From Verticillium longisporum (taxonomy: Eukaryota; Ascomycota; Sordariomycetes; Glomerellales; Plectosphaerellaceae), in NCBI GenBank assembly GCA_019188255.1, contig JAETXT010000008.1:3720001-3784000 (forward strand): a DNA stretch of 64,000 bases, given 5' to 3'. Made by a program: the position numbers and the translations under genes. Shown here in pieces: positions 11,813 to 23,302 of the stretch. The number at the start of each line of letters is the position of its first letter. Position 1 is the stretch's first letter. The notes below the pieces were generated by a model. The model saw only the letters and a list, made by a program, of their open reading frames with translations. It was not told the origin of the DNA and searched no databases.

Positions 11813-14800
11813 AGTGAATGTAAGTGCGACGTCGACCATGCCATGGTATGCCGCAGCCAGTGGATGGTCTTTGCACAAGACCGAATGCCTCTGTAGCTGG
11901 AGCACCCTGCCCGATCCAGCTTAAGCACCTTGTTGCGTTACCATCATGACCCCGGCCCATGGTCGAGACGGCCGGCCATGTCCGTCAATCTGACCTGCTG
12001 TCTCTTGATATATGACCCGACTTGAGCTGCGTGAGACCAAGGCGCTGATTGGCCCCAAGAGGAGTGCATGAAGCGACTCGCAACCTTGGAACCAATATCA
12101 GCGGTGGCGAGGGGTCTCAGGCGGTCCTGCCGTGCTTCTATATGTGAAGTATGAAGGACAGTGTTCAGGCAACTAGAGAGTAAGTAATCATATATCGTCC
12201 AGGACACTCAGTATAGAAATCGTGCGAATCTCTACTCCAGGGGAATGGCACTAGCCTTCGAAATGCACTACATCGATCGAGTGGCACCACCCACATACCC
12301 ATGACGGATAGTAAAGCAGGCGTCGACATACACCTGCCCCTTCCTTGCTGAGTTGAGCAGGCGGCACTAGGGATCCGGCTCCCTTGCTCACCTGCATATG
12401 TCCGGCTTGAGATTGACACCGACCATCCTCACACAAATGATTTGAGAACCTTCTGTCAGCACACCTACCGACTTCGAAGGAAAGGCATGAAGAAGCTCGG
12501 TCTTCTCCTAGCCGTAATCCAGGCAAAGGCCCTTTGCCATGCGTATGGAGTAAGTGTACTAATTGCGGGACACTTGGGTCATGCCTCTGTGTGGCGACTT
12601 GAGTTGAACCATAGAGGCGCCTGTCGACTCTTCAGACTGTCGCCTGCAATGCGAGCGACATCACAGGAAGGACGTTCAATCGCGCGGAGAATTCATGCTA
12701 GCCAGTCTCGAGTCACATGCGGTAACGATCAAAACGGACGGTGTTGTTTGCTCGTTCTGGTTTCGAGGAAACTGCAGGCTGCCTTCCGCGTTGCCAAGCT
12801 GTCCTACGCGCGGCAGACAACCAGCTTGGCTAGTCGGACCAGGTGGGAGCGGGTCATACCTAGGTAGGCATCTCCATCGATGGGCTCGCTGCCCATGACA
12901 GAAACGTAACCGATTTTGCTTTTGCCCGGCCTTATCCACCGGAGCCGTGCTGGTGACGCAAGACCTTAAAAGAACAGAATTGATGGCAGTCAGCGTGGCT
13001 TATAGATGAGGGAGCCGAAGATCGTTCAGAGCTCACTTTGGATCCCGCGACGGTAAGCTTGATTGGCAGGGCCACAACCAAGAACTCGCTGGGAAGCCGC
13101 TGACTTTCGATACAGAGGATTCCAAATGAATGTTCTTGAGATCGTAGAAGTTTCAGGCATCATTCTACCTGCCCAGGCAAGAGGGAGTTTATGGAGGTCC
13201 AGATTACTGCATGTATGATTGTGTACGGATACTCAAAAGATCGTGATGGTGGGTTTCCTTTCTTTTACCTTTGTAGATACCCTGTGTGTGTTCTCAACAA
13301 TGGAGTAAGAGATGGGATGTTTCGGATCTGATGGGCATGGCAGTCTGGACGAGAAGATAAAGATGAAGTTGGCAAGCCACTAGCACGTGAAAAAAGTAGC
13401 GGCCCCCACTGAAGTTACAGTGGTAATTGCCTCGCTTAGGTCCCCTATGTCATCACGGTGGGCACGCTCACGCAAGGTCCATTGTTCTCGGACTGATGTT
13501 AGCCTCAACGGCAAAGAAATTTGCGTCCTTTAGGGACTTTCGCCCAAATTTTCACCCCCCACTCGCGGATTGCCCAAGGGCATACTTGCGCAACAAGACA
13601 GCACTCTACCATCATTGCTTCATCCCGAGGGACGCACCTGACTGATGATGGTTTCGATGGACCATGAGGACTTCTCAGTCAGCAGCCAGAGACACTCTAG
13701 GTCGTGGCATCCAACCCAAGGAATAATAGCTACGAAGTCTTGACAGTCAAATGTCCCTGCCATGCGGGAAATTTGCACCTGGTCTGCCTAGCCGCATACT
13801 TGTACATCAGAATTGACGGTCTTTGGACTGCACGATCTCAAAAAGGATTCGTTGGGGCAGAGAGAAGCCGCGGCCAAATCGTATTACGCTCATTACTCGA
13901 ACAGTCGACATGCACGTCTCTGCCAAGCAGTCTGCGAATGGGGGCGAGATCGAGCGGCAAGATCATTCCAGGTGTCTGCTGAGGAGCGTACACATAAGTG
14001 TCCGCAAGGATTATGTCTTGTATCTGCCAATCAATGACTTACAAAGTCGGCTGCCTTGGGGGAAACTACAGAATCGATATCACCATGGTACTGAGCGACA
14101 GCAACCTACGTCGAGCGACATAGAGGAGAAGGAAGCTGGCGGCGGCTGGGACCCTGGTCGGCTTCCACAGTCCAAATCTCGGTGCTTGCAAGATTATCCG
14201 CGTGTCTCATGCGTACTCCCGCCAACCCGGGCTCAACTGACCCTATCACGGAGCCGGGAGACATGTCTCGTCCGAGGCGTACGACATGAGTATGGCAAGT
14301 TGCAGACTTGCAGAGCTCGATTTGCTTACCCCTTGGCTCAGCCAAGACCGAGTTTTAAAGCAAAGGGAACACAAAGATTCTCGAGCATTCATGCTGGCCC
14401 TTGTGTGGCCTCTTGATGTCTGGCGGGAGATGAGATGCTGTCGGTTTGCATATCAAGGACGACATTGTGTTCGGAAGCAAAGAAAGCAATGCTGCAGTTA
14501 CGGCCGTGAAATCCCGAAATTCTTGGAGCCGCGGCCATGAACGACGTCTTTATGATCGCGGCCCATAGCAGGCTTGAGTACTAAGCTTGAAGACATACTC
14601 TCGCCTGCGCCACCTGGGCATTGCTTGGTGAGGTAAAGTGACTGGTTCTGCCAAGTCAAGGCTATCCGAAAGAGCGGCGCGTCGTGAGAGCATCCGCAGC
14701 TTACAAGACATGCTCAAAATTTCTCGAGGGAAGTCATCATCACGGGACAGACCGCACTCTTGGCTTCTGTCCCTTATTCAAAGCAACAGCCAACAGCAAG

Positions 14801-15508
14801 CATAGTCATCTTTGATGATTGCTTAAGCTTTGCCGTTAGGGACTCGTGTTGATGAGCTATAAGCGTATGGGTTCTCTTCAAGCGTGAACTTGTCGGTGAT
14901 CAGGCAATAGGTAGTCGAAGGAGCACTTCCTTGTCCAACAAAGGATATCGAGGCACCGGACCTGGAGGAAAAGTCTCAAACTTCCCCGTTGCCGGTCGTT
15001 GGCTTCGGTCTTGTCTTCAGATGAGCAGCTGACGCTTTTATTAACATTCTTGTCTACGTCCGATCATGCCCTTGCTTTGTCTCCCGTCAGACAACGAATC
15101 CTTCGTCGTTCGCAGCCTTCATGGTGCCAGCACACTTACAAGCGGTTCCGCGACATTCCGCCGTTGCCTACTGAAACCCCCTGGTTGGCGTTCTCACCAA
15201 GCCGCATCGTCGGTAGCTCCTCCCCCGTCTTGAACAGCGTCAGCCACATTAGCTCTGGCGACAAGTGAGCATCTTGCGGTACCCGCCTTTCCGGGAGTTC
15301 TCCTTCCTCTCGCCTTTTCGACCTATTCTCCACTCGAGTTTTTCCAGTGTACTTACCTTACTCTGTGTGTCCTCGGCCTTCTTCAACCACCTCCTCTCGT
15401 CTTCCAAGCGAGCACTTTTCCCTCGAGTCACTCGTACAATCAAAAAGGACAAGTCTGAGGCAACCTAGGTGCTCCCACTAGGCTTGCTCTGGGTCCAGTA
15501 CCCTTTTT

Positions 15509-15715
15509 CTATCTTTCCTTCGTCTTTTGCAAGACGTGGTCGTCTTGAACTCCTTCTTCCCCTACTACCTAGCCTGTGTTGACGCTTGGTTCGATCGTCT
15601 CACCTGGCGAGAAACCATCTCGCCACTTCTCGTTAACGACAGAACAACTGTTTCCGACGTCCTGGGCACTTCCCCAACCAAACACTGTTACGCACCACGT
15701 CCTTCGAGTCGATAA
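15509..15715. promoter_or_regulatory. Candidate AreA/NIT2 GATA sites upstream of azgA
   Basis: Two HGATAR matches sit in the permease leader: CTATCT at 15509-15514 (reverse orientation) and CGATAA at 15710-15715, the latter about 80 bases before the ATG. Fungal purine permeases are commonly under nitrogen-metabolite control through GATA factors, so the sites are plausible. Six-base matches are frequent by chance. I found no TCGG-N6-CCGA (UaY-type) site nearby. Confidence 0.3.
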
Positions 15716-15795
15716 CACCCTAGCCACGTCAGTAACCTCCCAACAACAGCCAGGCTCTCATCTTGTGGCTCGGCAAGCAGAGCCAGTCTTCAGTC

Positions 15796-18049
15796 ATGGA
15801 ACCTCTCCAGCACGCCGCGGCCCCTTCGGTCCAGCAGCAAACGCTCTGGGCTCGCATCAAGATCCAGTTTCGCCGCGTCGGGAACATGTTTGACAGAGCC
15901 GACAAGCGCATCGGAAAGAGTACCTTTGGACGGATTTTCCGTCTTGAGGATAGCGGCCATGTAAGCTTCTTCCATCTACTTTTCCTCGCGTCTATGGTCA
16001 CTTGCTTCGGTGTATATGCTGACCCAGACTTTCACAGCCTAAAGAGGTCTCTGGCGCGACTTTTTTCAAGGAGGTTCGAGCAGGATTCACAACCTTTGCC
16101 ACCATGGCCTACATTATTGCCGTCAATGTAAGTTGGTGCAACAATTACAGACGTCCTTCGTCTCGACTACATCTCCTCTAACACTGATGGATAATTGCTA
16201 CAGGCTATCATTCTGTCGCAAACTGGGGGCACCTGCCCCTGTGACCAGGATGATCGCCTCTCCTGCGACAGCATTGACTCGTACAAGCAGTGCAAGGAGC
16301 GTAAGCCAAACTCTTGGTTCGAGTGGGTGGCATGCGCTTACCTACGACCCTCAGGAGTTCGTCTCGATCTTATCACCGCTACTGCTGCGATTTCAGGCTT
16401 ATCCAGCTTCCTCTTTGGTTTCATGACCAACCTTCCCGTCGCTCTTGCGTGAGTCTCTTTCTACTCATTCCCTTCTGCAGTCCTATAGTAAGCTTTGGCT
16501 AATGCGGGTTAGACCCGGAATGGGCCTGAATGCTTACTTTGCCTTCCAAGTCGTTGGACCCAATGGCTCAGGCCGCATCTCTTACGAGGTAGCGCTTACG
16601 GCAGTCTTCGTCGAAGGGCTTATATTCATCGTTCTTGCCTTGACCGGCTTACGTCAATGGCTAGTCAAACTGATCCCGGCGACTATCAAGACCGCCACAG
16701 GTGTCGGCATCGGCTTCTTTCTCACAGAGATTGGTCTCTCGTATGCTGCAGGTATCGGTGCCATAACTGGAGGCTTCAAGGCCACCCCTCTGGCCATCGC
16801 TGGGTGTCCGATTGAACAGATTAACCCACTCACTCAGATGTGCGACGGTGGCATAATGTCAAGCCCTAAGGTTAGTGACTTAGACCATATGGAGTTGATA
16901 AATTGACTGACAACGCTGCAGATGTGGACGGCCGTATTTGCTGGCGGTATCGTCACTGCCTACCTGATGTCCTTTCGGGTCAAATATGCCCTGATTATCG
17001 GCATCGCCCTCGTTTCCATCCTGTCGTGGCCGTAAGTATTTCTTTCACCGACGCCTTCAACATATACTAACCAGCTGAAAGTCGCAATACAGATATCACC
17101 TACTTCCCTTATACCGAAGACGGCGAGGCACGCTTTGAGTTCTTTAAGCAGATCGTCACGTTCCATCCTATTGAGCACATCCTCAATGTTCTGAACTGGG
17201 ACATATCGGCAGACAAGACTCACTTTTCTATCGCCCTTTTCACGTTTCTCTACGTCGACATCATTGACGCTACAGCCACTCTCTACTCAATGGTTCGGTT
17301 CTGTGGTGTTGTCGACCCCACTGATGGCGACTTTCCCCGTTCGACAATTGCCTACTGCTGCGACGCCATTTGTATCTCCATCGGTGCGCTGTTCGGATGC
17401 TCGCCTGTCACAGCTTTTATTGAAAGTGGTGCCGGCATTGCTGAGGGCGGCCGCACAGGACTGACAGCCATGGTCACTGGACTTTGTTTCCTGGTGTCGA
17501 TATTTTTGCCCCTATCTTTGCCTCGATTCCCCCTGGGCTACCGGCTGTACCCTTGTGCTTGTTGGCTGCATGATGATTAGGCAAATCAGTCAGATCAACT
17601 GGCGATACATGGGAGACGTTCTTCCGTCTTTTGTCGTTATGACCTTTATTCCCTTTTCCTACAGTGTCGCATATGGCCTCATAGCGTACGTGTAATTCCT
17701 TCGTTTCTCTCTCATGAACTAACATCTTTACTCTAGGGGCGTTTTCGTCTACGCGGTACTCAATGGCCTCATCGCACTGACCGTCTATATTAGCGGACGA
17801 CGCCTGGAGCCTCGTGACTACGACTCGAAGGAATATTGGTCTTGGAAGGGTTATGGTATGGGCAAACCGCCCTGGTTCGTCCGGGCCGTCCGCAGCAAGG
17901 GTTGCATTGCAGGCTCCGACGACGCCCCTGACGAGATCGATGAAGTCAGCAAACGGTCCACCATGCAAGAACACGAAAGTGCTTACGGCGACAATCGTGA
18001 GGGCGCGGTCTCCCCCAATCGGGCTGTCACCCCTCGCTCAATGCACTGA
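15796..18049 (+). CDS. azgA: AzgA-type purine (hypoxanthine/adenine/guanine) permease, two frame breaks
   Basis: A plasma-membrane purine:H+ symporter of the AzgA-like branch of the NCS2 superfamily, importing purines as nitrogen or nucleotide source. Eight exons: 15796-15960, 16038-16127, 16204-16300, 16355-16448, 16513-16870, 16922-17031, 17082-17685 and 17737-18049. All introns are GT-AG, 50-77 bp. The product is about 610 aa once two breaks are allowed for, within the family range. The N-terminus has the FRLEDSGHPKE segment typical of the family, then TFATMAYIIAVN, the APGMGLNAYFA block, and the SPVTAFIESGAGIAEGGRTG motif of the substrate-binding region. Two one-base losses interrupt exon 7: a T5 run at 17503-17507 and a C5 run at 17529-17533. 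After each, the expected transmembrane sequence resumes at once (…APIFASIP…, then WATGCTLVLVGC…). These look like consensus errors. A truly truncated transporter would lack its last helices. Confidence 0.9.
17503..17533 (+). other. Two homopolymer frame breaks in azgA
   Basis: A T5 run (17503-17507) and a C5 run (17529-17533) each appear one base short of what the reading frame needs. The 20-odd bases between them read correctly in the intermediate frame. Confidence 0.8.
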
Positions 18050-18919
18050 GACAACGTAAGCAGCAAGCCTGCGGCGGGCACCAAGCTGCAACGAGACGGC
18101 CACAGTAACCTTCAGCTCCAAGCTGGAAGCTACAATAATGGCCGATGGACGCCCTCGGTTGACCAGAAACTAATCGGCTCCTGCAATGACTCGGAGTTTG
18201 TATTTTTGGGAGCTCAAAGCAGCCCTTGCGAGAGACTCAAAACCTTGTAGATAGACATCTGGTGGCGGTCTGTTGCACGCAATAGCTAGAGCATCTCGAA
18301 GTAATGTTGTCAACGAACATTGTCATCATGGTGCAATCCTAGTGTTTATGTGAGAACCCCTGTATCCGGTTCTAAACCTCCAAGAAGGGTGACTGCATGC
18401 TCGTAGCTGGTTGATATCGGGCTGTTAGGGCCAACGACAGGATCGATGAGGTTTTTGTCACCGGCGTGCGGTGGACGACGTCAGGAGACTCGAGCGAACA
18501 GTCGTGACAGAATGCTGACGGGACCTTATCATTAACTACCTGATTATGTACATTTAATATTCAAGTACCTATGAGCTGAGATAGCACTTGCGAAGCCCAC
18601 AAAATGAAGTGCAAGGACGGTATGGAAGTGACGCAATTGACGAGGATTAGGCATTTCTAGCCCGCCGTACCTGCTCAAATTCCCAGATCCACCAGAGCTT
18701 CTCTCTGGCGCAACACGGTCTGCCTGGACGGTGGATCGCCCTCCAACCTCAATCGCGGACGAATAGCTTTCTCCAAGTCCATACAACATTCGTTCTTGCA
18801 GCAAGAAACGCTGAATTTCAACAGCGCGGCTATTTCAGGAAGAAGTAGCGAAGATATCTGCGGCAATCACCTCGACAGCATCACAAGCCTAGGGCATTTC
18901 CTTCCCAGCCTCCGACACG
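18050..18919. other. Intergenic between azgA and the UCHL5 gene
   Basis: 870 bases with no supportable gene. It holds the azgA 3' end and the upstream region of the next gene. Small frames on both strands look random. Confidence 0.6.
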
Positions 18920-19942
18920 ATGAGTGGCGGATGGAACACGAGTATGCCACAGTCGTTCGCTTTTCTCCTCCAATATTTCGCTGACATAGTACCTCCTCGC
19001 AGTCGAGTCGGACGCCGGCGTCTTCACGTACCTCCTCGAGAACCTCGGTGTCAAAGGGGTGCAGTTCGAGGAGCTTCTTACTCTCTCACCTGACGACCTC
19101 GCTCCGCTCCAGCCTGTCTATGGCATCATCTTCCTTTTCCGCTACCCCTCCGAGGGCCTGCCTCCGCGACCCAAAGAGTCCTACGACGAGGACGCCGCCG
19201 AACGTCTGTTTTTGCGCGCCAGACCATTCAGAACGCCTGCGGCACCCAGGCCCTTCTGTCAGTGGTCATGAACAAGAATAATGAAGTCGATATCGGTGAT
19301 CGCCTGGGCGAGTTCCGCGAATTCGCCATGGCCCTGCCACCCGAGTTCCGCGGAGAGGCCCTGAGCAACTCGGAGCTCATTCGGGAGGTCCACAACAGCT
19401 TCGCAAAGAGCAGCCCTTTCGTCGACGAGACGCAGAGGGGCGACGAGGGTGGTGAGGACGCGTTCCACTTTGTCGCCTACTCGTCTATTGGAGGCAAGCT
19501 GTACGAGCTTGACGGACTACAGCCAGCGCCCATCTCGCATGGCGACTGCACCCCGGACGAATTTCCCGTCAAGATATCAGGCATCCTGTCAGACCGCGTA
19601 GCCACGTATGCGAGCAGTGAGATTCGATTCAACGTCTTGGCCATGGTCAGGGACCCGAGGATCGCAGCGGCAGAGATTGGCGATCAGGAGACGATCGCGC
19701 GCGAGTCCGAGAAGAGGCGACAGTGGCAGTGGGAAAATGCCCTGCGCAGGCATAACTTCGTGGGCTTCGCCGGAGAGGTCATGAAGGGGGTTGTTGGCGA
19801 GAAGGTCAAGGCGGGTAATGGGGCCTACGAGGCGTGGATCAAAGAGGGCCTGGAGAGAAGGAAACGTGACGAAGACGCCACGAGGTTACGGAGAAGGATG
19901 GGCGGCGGAGGCGGAGACGTAGATGAGGAGATGATCGGTTAA
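18920..19942 (+). CDS. UCHL5: Ubiquitin C-terminal hydrolase, UCHL5/UCH37 type (peptidase C12), one frame break
   Basis: A cysteine protease that removes ubiquitin and in other eukaryotes works on the proteasome cap. Exon 1 is 22 bases (18920-18941, MSGGWNT). A 61-bp GTATGC…CAG intron follows, and exon 2 runs 19003-19942. Allowing one missing base, the product is 320 aa, close to the 329 aa of human UCHL5. The C12 catalytic set is complete: Gln81 and Cys87 (QTIQNACGTQ), His163 (AFHFVAY) and Asp178 (YELDG). These positions match the human residues with an offset of one. After the catalytic domain comes a charged helical tail (residues about 215-320, …MKGVVGEKVKAG…) like the UCHL5 extension. 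A T5 run at 19209-19213 is one base short. It lies ten codons before the active Cys, so the literal frame would lose all activity. Codon use is strongly G/C-ending, unlike neighbouring azgA. Confidence 0.9.
19209..19213 (+). other. Homopolymer frame break in the UCHL5 gene
   Basis: A T5 run that must be read as T6 to join ERLF to FARQTIQNACGTQ, which carries the catalytic Gln and Cys. The frame downstream is open for the whole remaining protein. Confidence 0.8.
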
Positions 19943-22555
19943 GCCGAGTTGTGGAAAGCCAATGGCTCATAGCAATAGCATTGCCTGCATGAGCCCTGTT
20001 GACCATGGGAAGGAACTACACCCACGGAGTGATCGTGATGGTCCGCCTGGATATATCTCGACTTTAAGCCATCACTTGAATGTCTGGGAAAACCCTGCTT
20101 ACAATTCCCTTTAACGTTCTTGCCGAGCAAGGTCCAAAGCTTGTCAGTCATGCGCCCAAGACTTTCCTCGTCGAGGCAGCGGGTGTGGAATCAGCATTGG
20201 CTTCGGCAAGTCATTTCGGTTGCCAGCACTTAACGGATTGCCCAGGCTTAGAGATTCGCGATTGCTCGTAAGCTCTCTTCGCGATTATTATCCCACAATA
20301 CTACCACTGTATCATTGATCGCGCCAAGGAAAAACCTAATGCCCTGAAATCACTCGATTCAAGATACCTAGATACTTTCGGGCAGCCCACGACAGACGTG
20401 CTGCATGATACGCGATGGAGAGCTGCAAGGGGCATGTATCCCACGTCTTGGGTTAATGGTCAATGCGCTTGAGCTCCATGGTTTCCCCAGGGAAACGGCA
20501 ATTGAAGAAGCGAAGTGCGACATGGGAGATCTGATGAATTCCAACGCTGGAGTCTCCACCAGACGACAAACACCATCATCCACAATGTTTGGAACAGCGT
20601 TCAGAAGTACGGAACATGGCTGGAACGGGACGAGTGATAGTGATGTTCTGGTGAGAGTCTAGGACCTTCCGACCTCGACCAACACGATGAGACAGCCAGC
20701 GGTGGGCTGGTGTCCGCCGCAGGCATTTGTGAGACTCGTTCGCAGCTGCATTGTGTCCATGCCGCCGCCCAGGTCGCCATGTGCCGTCTATCCTCCCGTG
20801 TCGCAAACCAGCCAGCCGCATACCGACATGTTCATCGTCGTGCGTCGCCTACCGTTCGCCAGTGCCCGCCAATGACCACAGGGAGAAATGCCGGCAACAA
20901 CGTGCGATAAGCTGACCGGCGGTGAGATGCTGTTTTTGGGATGGGCAGTTGGTCAAGCTCGCCTTGTTGTCGCAGAGAAAACAACAGAGGAATGAAGGCG
21001 GGCTGTATCTTCTCGCAATACACGTGATCGCCCAACCTCCACTCTCGAGGTCTAGCAGGATTGGTGCAAGTATCAAGTGGCCTTGATGGCTCATTCCAAG
21101 TCTTGCCGTCGTTCCCCTCCTTCCAACCCCGTCCTCTCTGGCTCAGTCGATCACCCACGCACACACACTCCGGCCCTCCGACCCTCCGACCCCCCGTCTC
21201 ACATGTGCCCATCATCACTACCTCTCGGATGGCCGCGAATACGGACTCGTCGCCATACGCCGAGCCACATGGTGGCAACGCCCTTCCACGCGTGTGGGCG
21301 CTCACAAGGCCCCCAGATGCCTTGAAGCGGTCTCCTGGTGTTGCGATTCTTACCAAAACAGCATAATCAGGGTTGGGTAAGCTGAGACGGGGTGGCAGCC
21401 ACTACCGATTGCCAAGACGGGCACCTGATCAGCAGATCAGCTTTTCTCCCGCAAACCCCGTCCAACTTGGCCCTTGATGGTATGGTGTATCACTCGAAAA
21501 TGACGGCAGAGCCCAGTTGGGAACCCACCAGATCGTCCCAAATCAAGGTGCAGCAGCCGCTAATCGGACCCATCATTGAAGCAACGCCGCCATTTGCGAA
21601 GGGGATCCTCTCCCCAAGACCCAAGCAACCAAGACACTCTAGACAAGCGCATCAGGCGTCTCCCATGCCGCCATATCGTGCACTACCGCCCCGCCCGCTC
21701 GACGCGTGGTTGGAGCATCGGGCAGCGAGAGGGGGACGTACATGTTGAGGCTGTCGACACTGGGGAGCCTCGATGCAAGGTCGAGTGCCTTGCATGGTGC
21801 GTCCCAAAACCGCTCGTGCCCACCACTGGCTTGCCGTCTTGCGTCTGGCATTGCGTCTGGCATTGCGTCTCCTCTTGCGTGCTTCTGTCGCGACATGTTT
21901 CTCCTCCCCTTCTCAGCCGGGTCTTTCCTCTTGTCTCTCTCGCTCTCGCGTGTCGGTCAGTCACCGCACACCACTTGACAAGTCAAGTGTGGACATCCTT
22001 GGTTGAAGCTCCAGCATGTTGCTCAGCCCGGGGCGGGTGACCGCCTTTCCACTTTCTCTTGTCATTCGAGTCTCTCGCCAGGCAAACCAGGCAGCCTATC
22101 GCTTCACCTTGCCCAGCGTGACTGAGCTCCCCCTCTGATGGAGGTGTGCCCAACCGCCTCAAAAATGGGTGTGCCGCATTTCACTTTTCATATCCTGATG
22201 ACTCCGCCCTAACCCCCCTCGTGTCTGGAGTTGGTCGGCATGTTGGATCTCACTTCTATAAGACTCCCACGCTCAGCTGCGCCCTCGTTTTCAGCTCCTC
22301 GGTTGGCTCACCCATTTCATCACGTCGTACAACCAGGCTGCACCAATCGTGTTCCCCTCCCACTCCCCCCTTTTGCATCACCCAGCTCGCTCTTGGAGCC
22401 GGTCACGCCGACCAAGGGCCCCCCCCTAGATGTTCTGTTATCCTATTGGCGATATTCCTGCAGGCACTCACTTCCCCGGATCATATATCAAAGCTAGCTT
22501 CCCACGGCCACTGTCCATCATCCCTTCTCGGCCACGCTCAACCTTCATCACCAAC
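19943..22555. other. Intergenic, with a short tandem repeat
   Basis: 2.6 kb between two plus-strand genes. No supportable gene. A 12-base unit (GCGTCTGGCATT) is tandemly repeated about two and a half times near 21838-21870. The last 500 bases are pyrimidine-rich promoter and leader for the next gene. Confidence 0.5.
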
Positions 22556-23302
22556 ATGTCTTCACACTTTCAGGCCAAGCCACGGTGGGATGCCTGGCCA
22601 CCAACCCAGGTGCGCCTCACGCCCTCTACGCCCAAGGACTACCCATCCCTGGACGATATAAACGAGGACCCTCTCAACTACTTTCTCACACCTCCCACCG
22701 ACTTTGAGGACGCCAGCGGTGACATCGACATGTTTGACTTTGACGCCGGTATTGAGAGTCCGCACTCGTCGCACGACATAGTCCGCAGCGTCAGCCCTTC
22801 CAGCCTCGAAGGCCTCAGCAAGCCGAGCTCCCCACCGGTTCCTGATCTCTCTGATCTGGCCACACCCGACACGGACGACGAAGAGGAGAGTTACATGCGC
22901 TTCGCGCCCCACCACTTTGGTCTCCCATCTACCCTGCGAGACTTCATGATGGACAGCGAGAGGTCCAAGCAAAGCCAAGTCTCAAACTCTCCCTCGTCGC
23001 CCCTTGACGCCCCGAGGGGACGTTCTCGTGGCTCGAGGCCAGTAGGCCGCGGCCGACAGCCCAGCTTTGCCACGCGCCGCCGCTCACAGCAGGTCTGGCG
23101 TGAGCCCAGCCCCGACGTCTGGTCGATCGAGGAGGAGACAGAGGAGGCCATGAGCGAGCTCGGAAGCACCGTGGCCGCGGACAGCGACGCCGGAGAGGTG
23201 CTCGCCTCGGCGATGAAGAAGGACCGGACTCGGCCGGTAGACATACAGGCTGCGAAGCCGACGAAGAAGGTCAGGTTTGTCCTGCCTGCGGAGGAGATCT
23301 AA
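22556..23302 (+). CDS. Hypothetical protein, 248 aa, with C-terminal KVRF motif
   Basis: A single exon from ATG 22556 to a stop at 23302. The frame is open further upstream, but this ATG follows a typical pyrimidine-rich leader and the sequence before it looks untranslated. The product is not recognised. It is acidic and Ser/Pro-rich in the first 150 residues (…LTPPTDFEDASGDIDMFDF…). A Gly/Arg-rich basic stretch follows (about 158-185, SRGSRPVGRGRQPS), then an acidic helix, and finally KPTKKVRFVLP at the C-terminus. KKVRF fits the R/K-V-x-F docking motif for the protein phosphatase 1 catalytic subunit, so a PP1-binding regulator is possible. The motif is short and this is inference. No membrane helix or signal peptide. 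Most of the protein is probably disordered. Confidence 0.75.
   Translation: MSSHFQAKPRWDAWPPTQVRLTPSTPKDYPSLDDINEDPLNYFLTPPTDFEDASGDIDMFDFDAGIESPHSSHDIVRSVSPSSLEGLSKPSSPPVPDLSDLATPDTDDEEESYMRFAPHHFGLPSTLRDFMMDSERSKQSQVSNSPSSPLDAPRGRSRGSRPVGRGRQPSFATRRRSQQVWREPSPDVWSIEEETEEAMSELGSTVAADSDAGEVLASAMKKDRTRPVDIQAAKPTKKVRFVLPAEEI

Larger units (their letters stand above)
10510..15795. other. Gene-poor interval
   Basis: About 5.3 kb upstream of both the 623-aa gene (-) and the purine permease (+). No frame is supportable. The longest, about 197 codons at 13823-14416, has no protein-like features. It contains a 16-G run (11797-11812) and the CT-rich leader of the permease in its last 500 bases. Confidence 0.5.

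Noticed and set aside
15576..15893. Possible upstream start for the permease
   Set aside because: This frame differs from the permease frame. The family N-terminus fits ATG 15796.
17082..17685. RIP-type mutation as the cause of gene breaks
   Set aside because: The breaks are one-base length changes in homopolymers, not C-to-T transitions, and the surrounding coding sequence is not depleted in CpA-type sites by eye.
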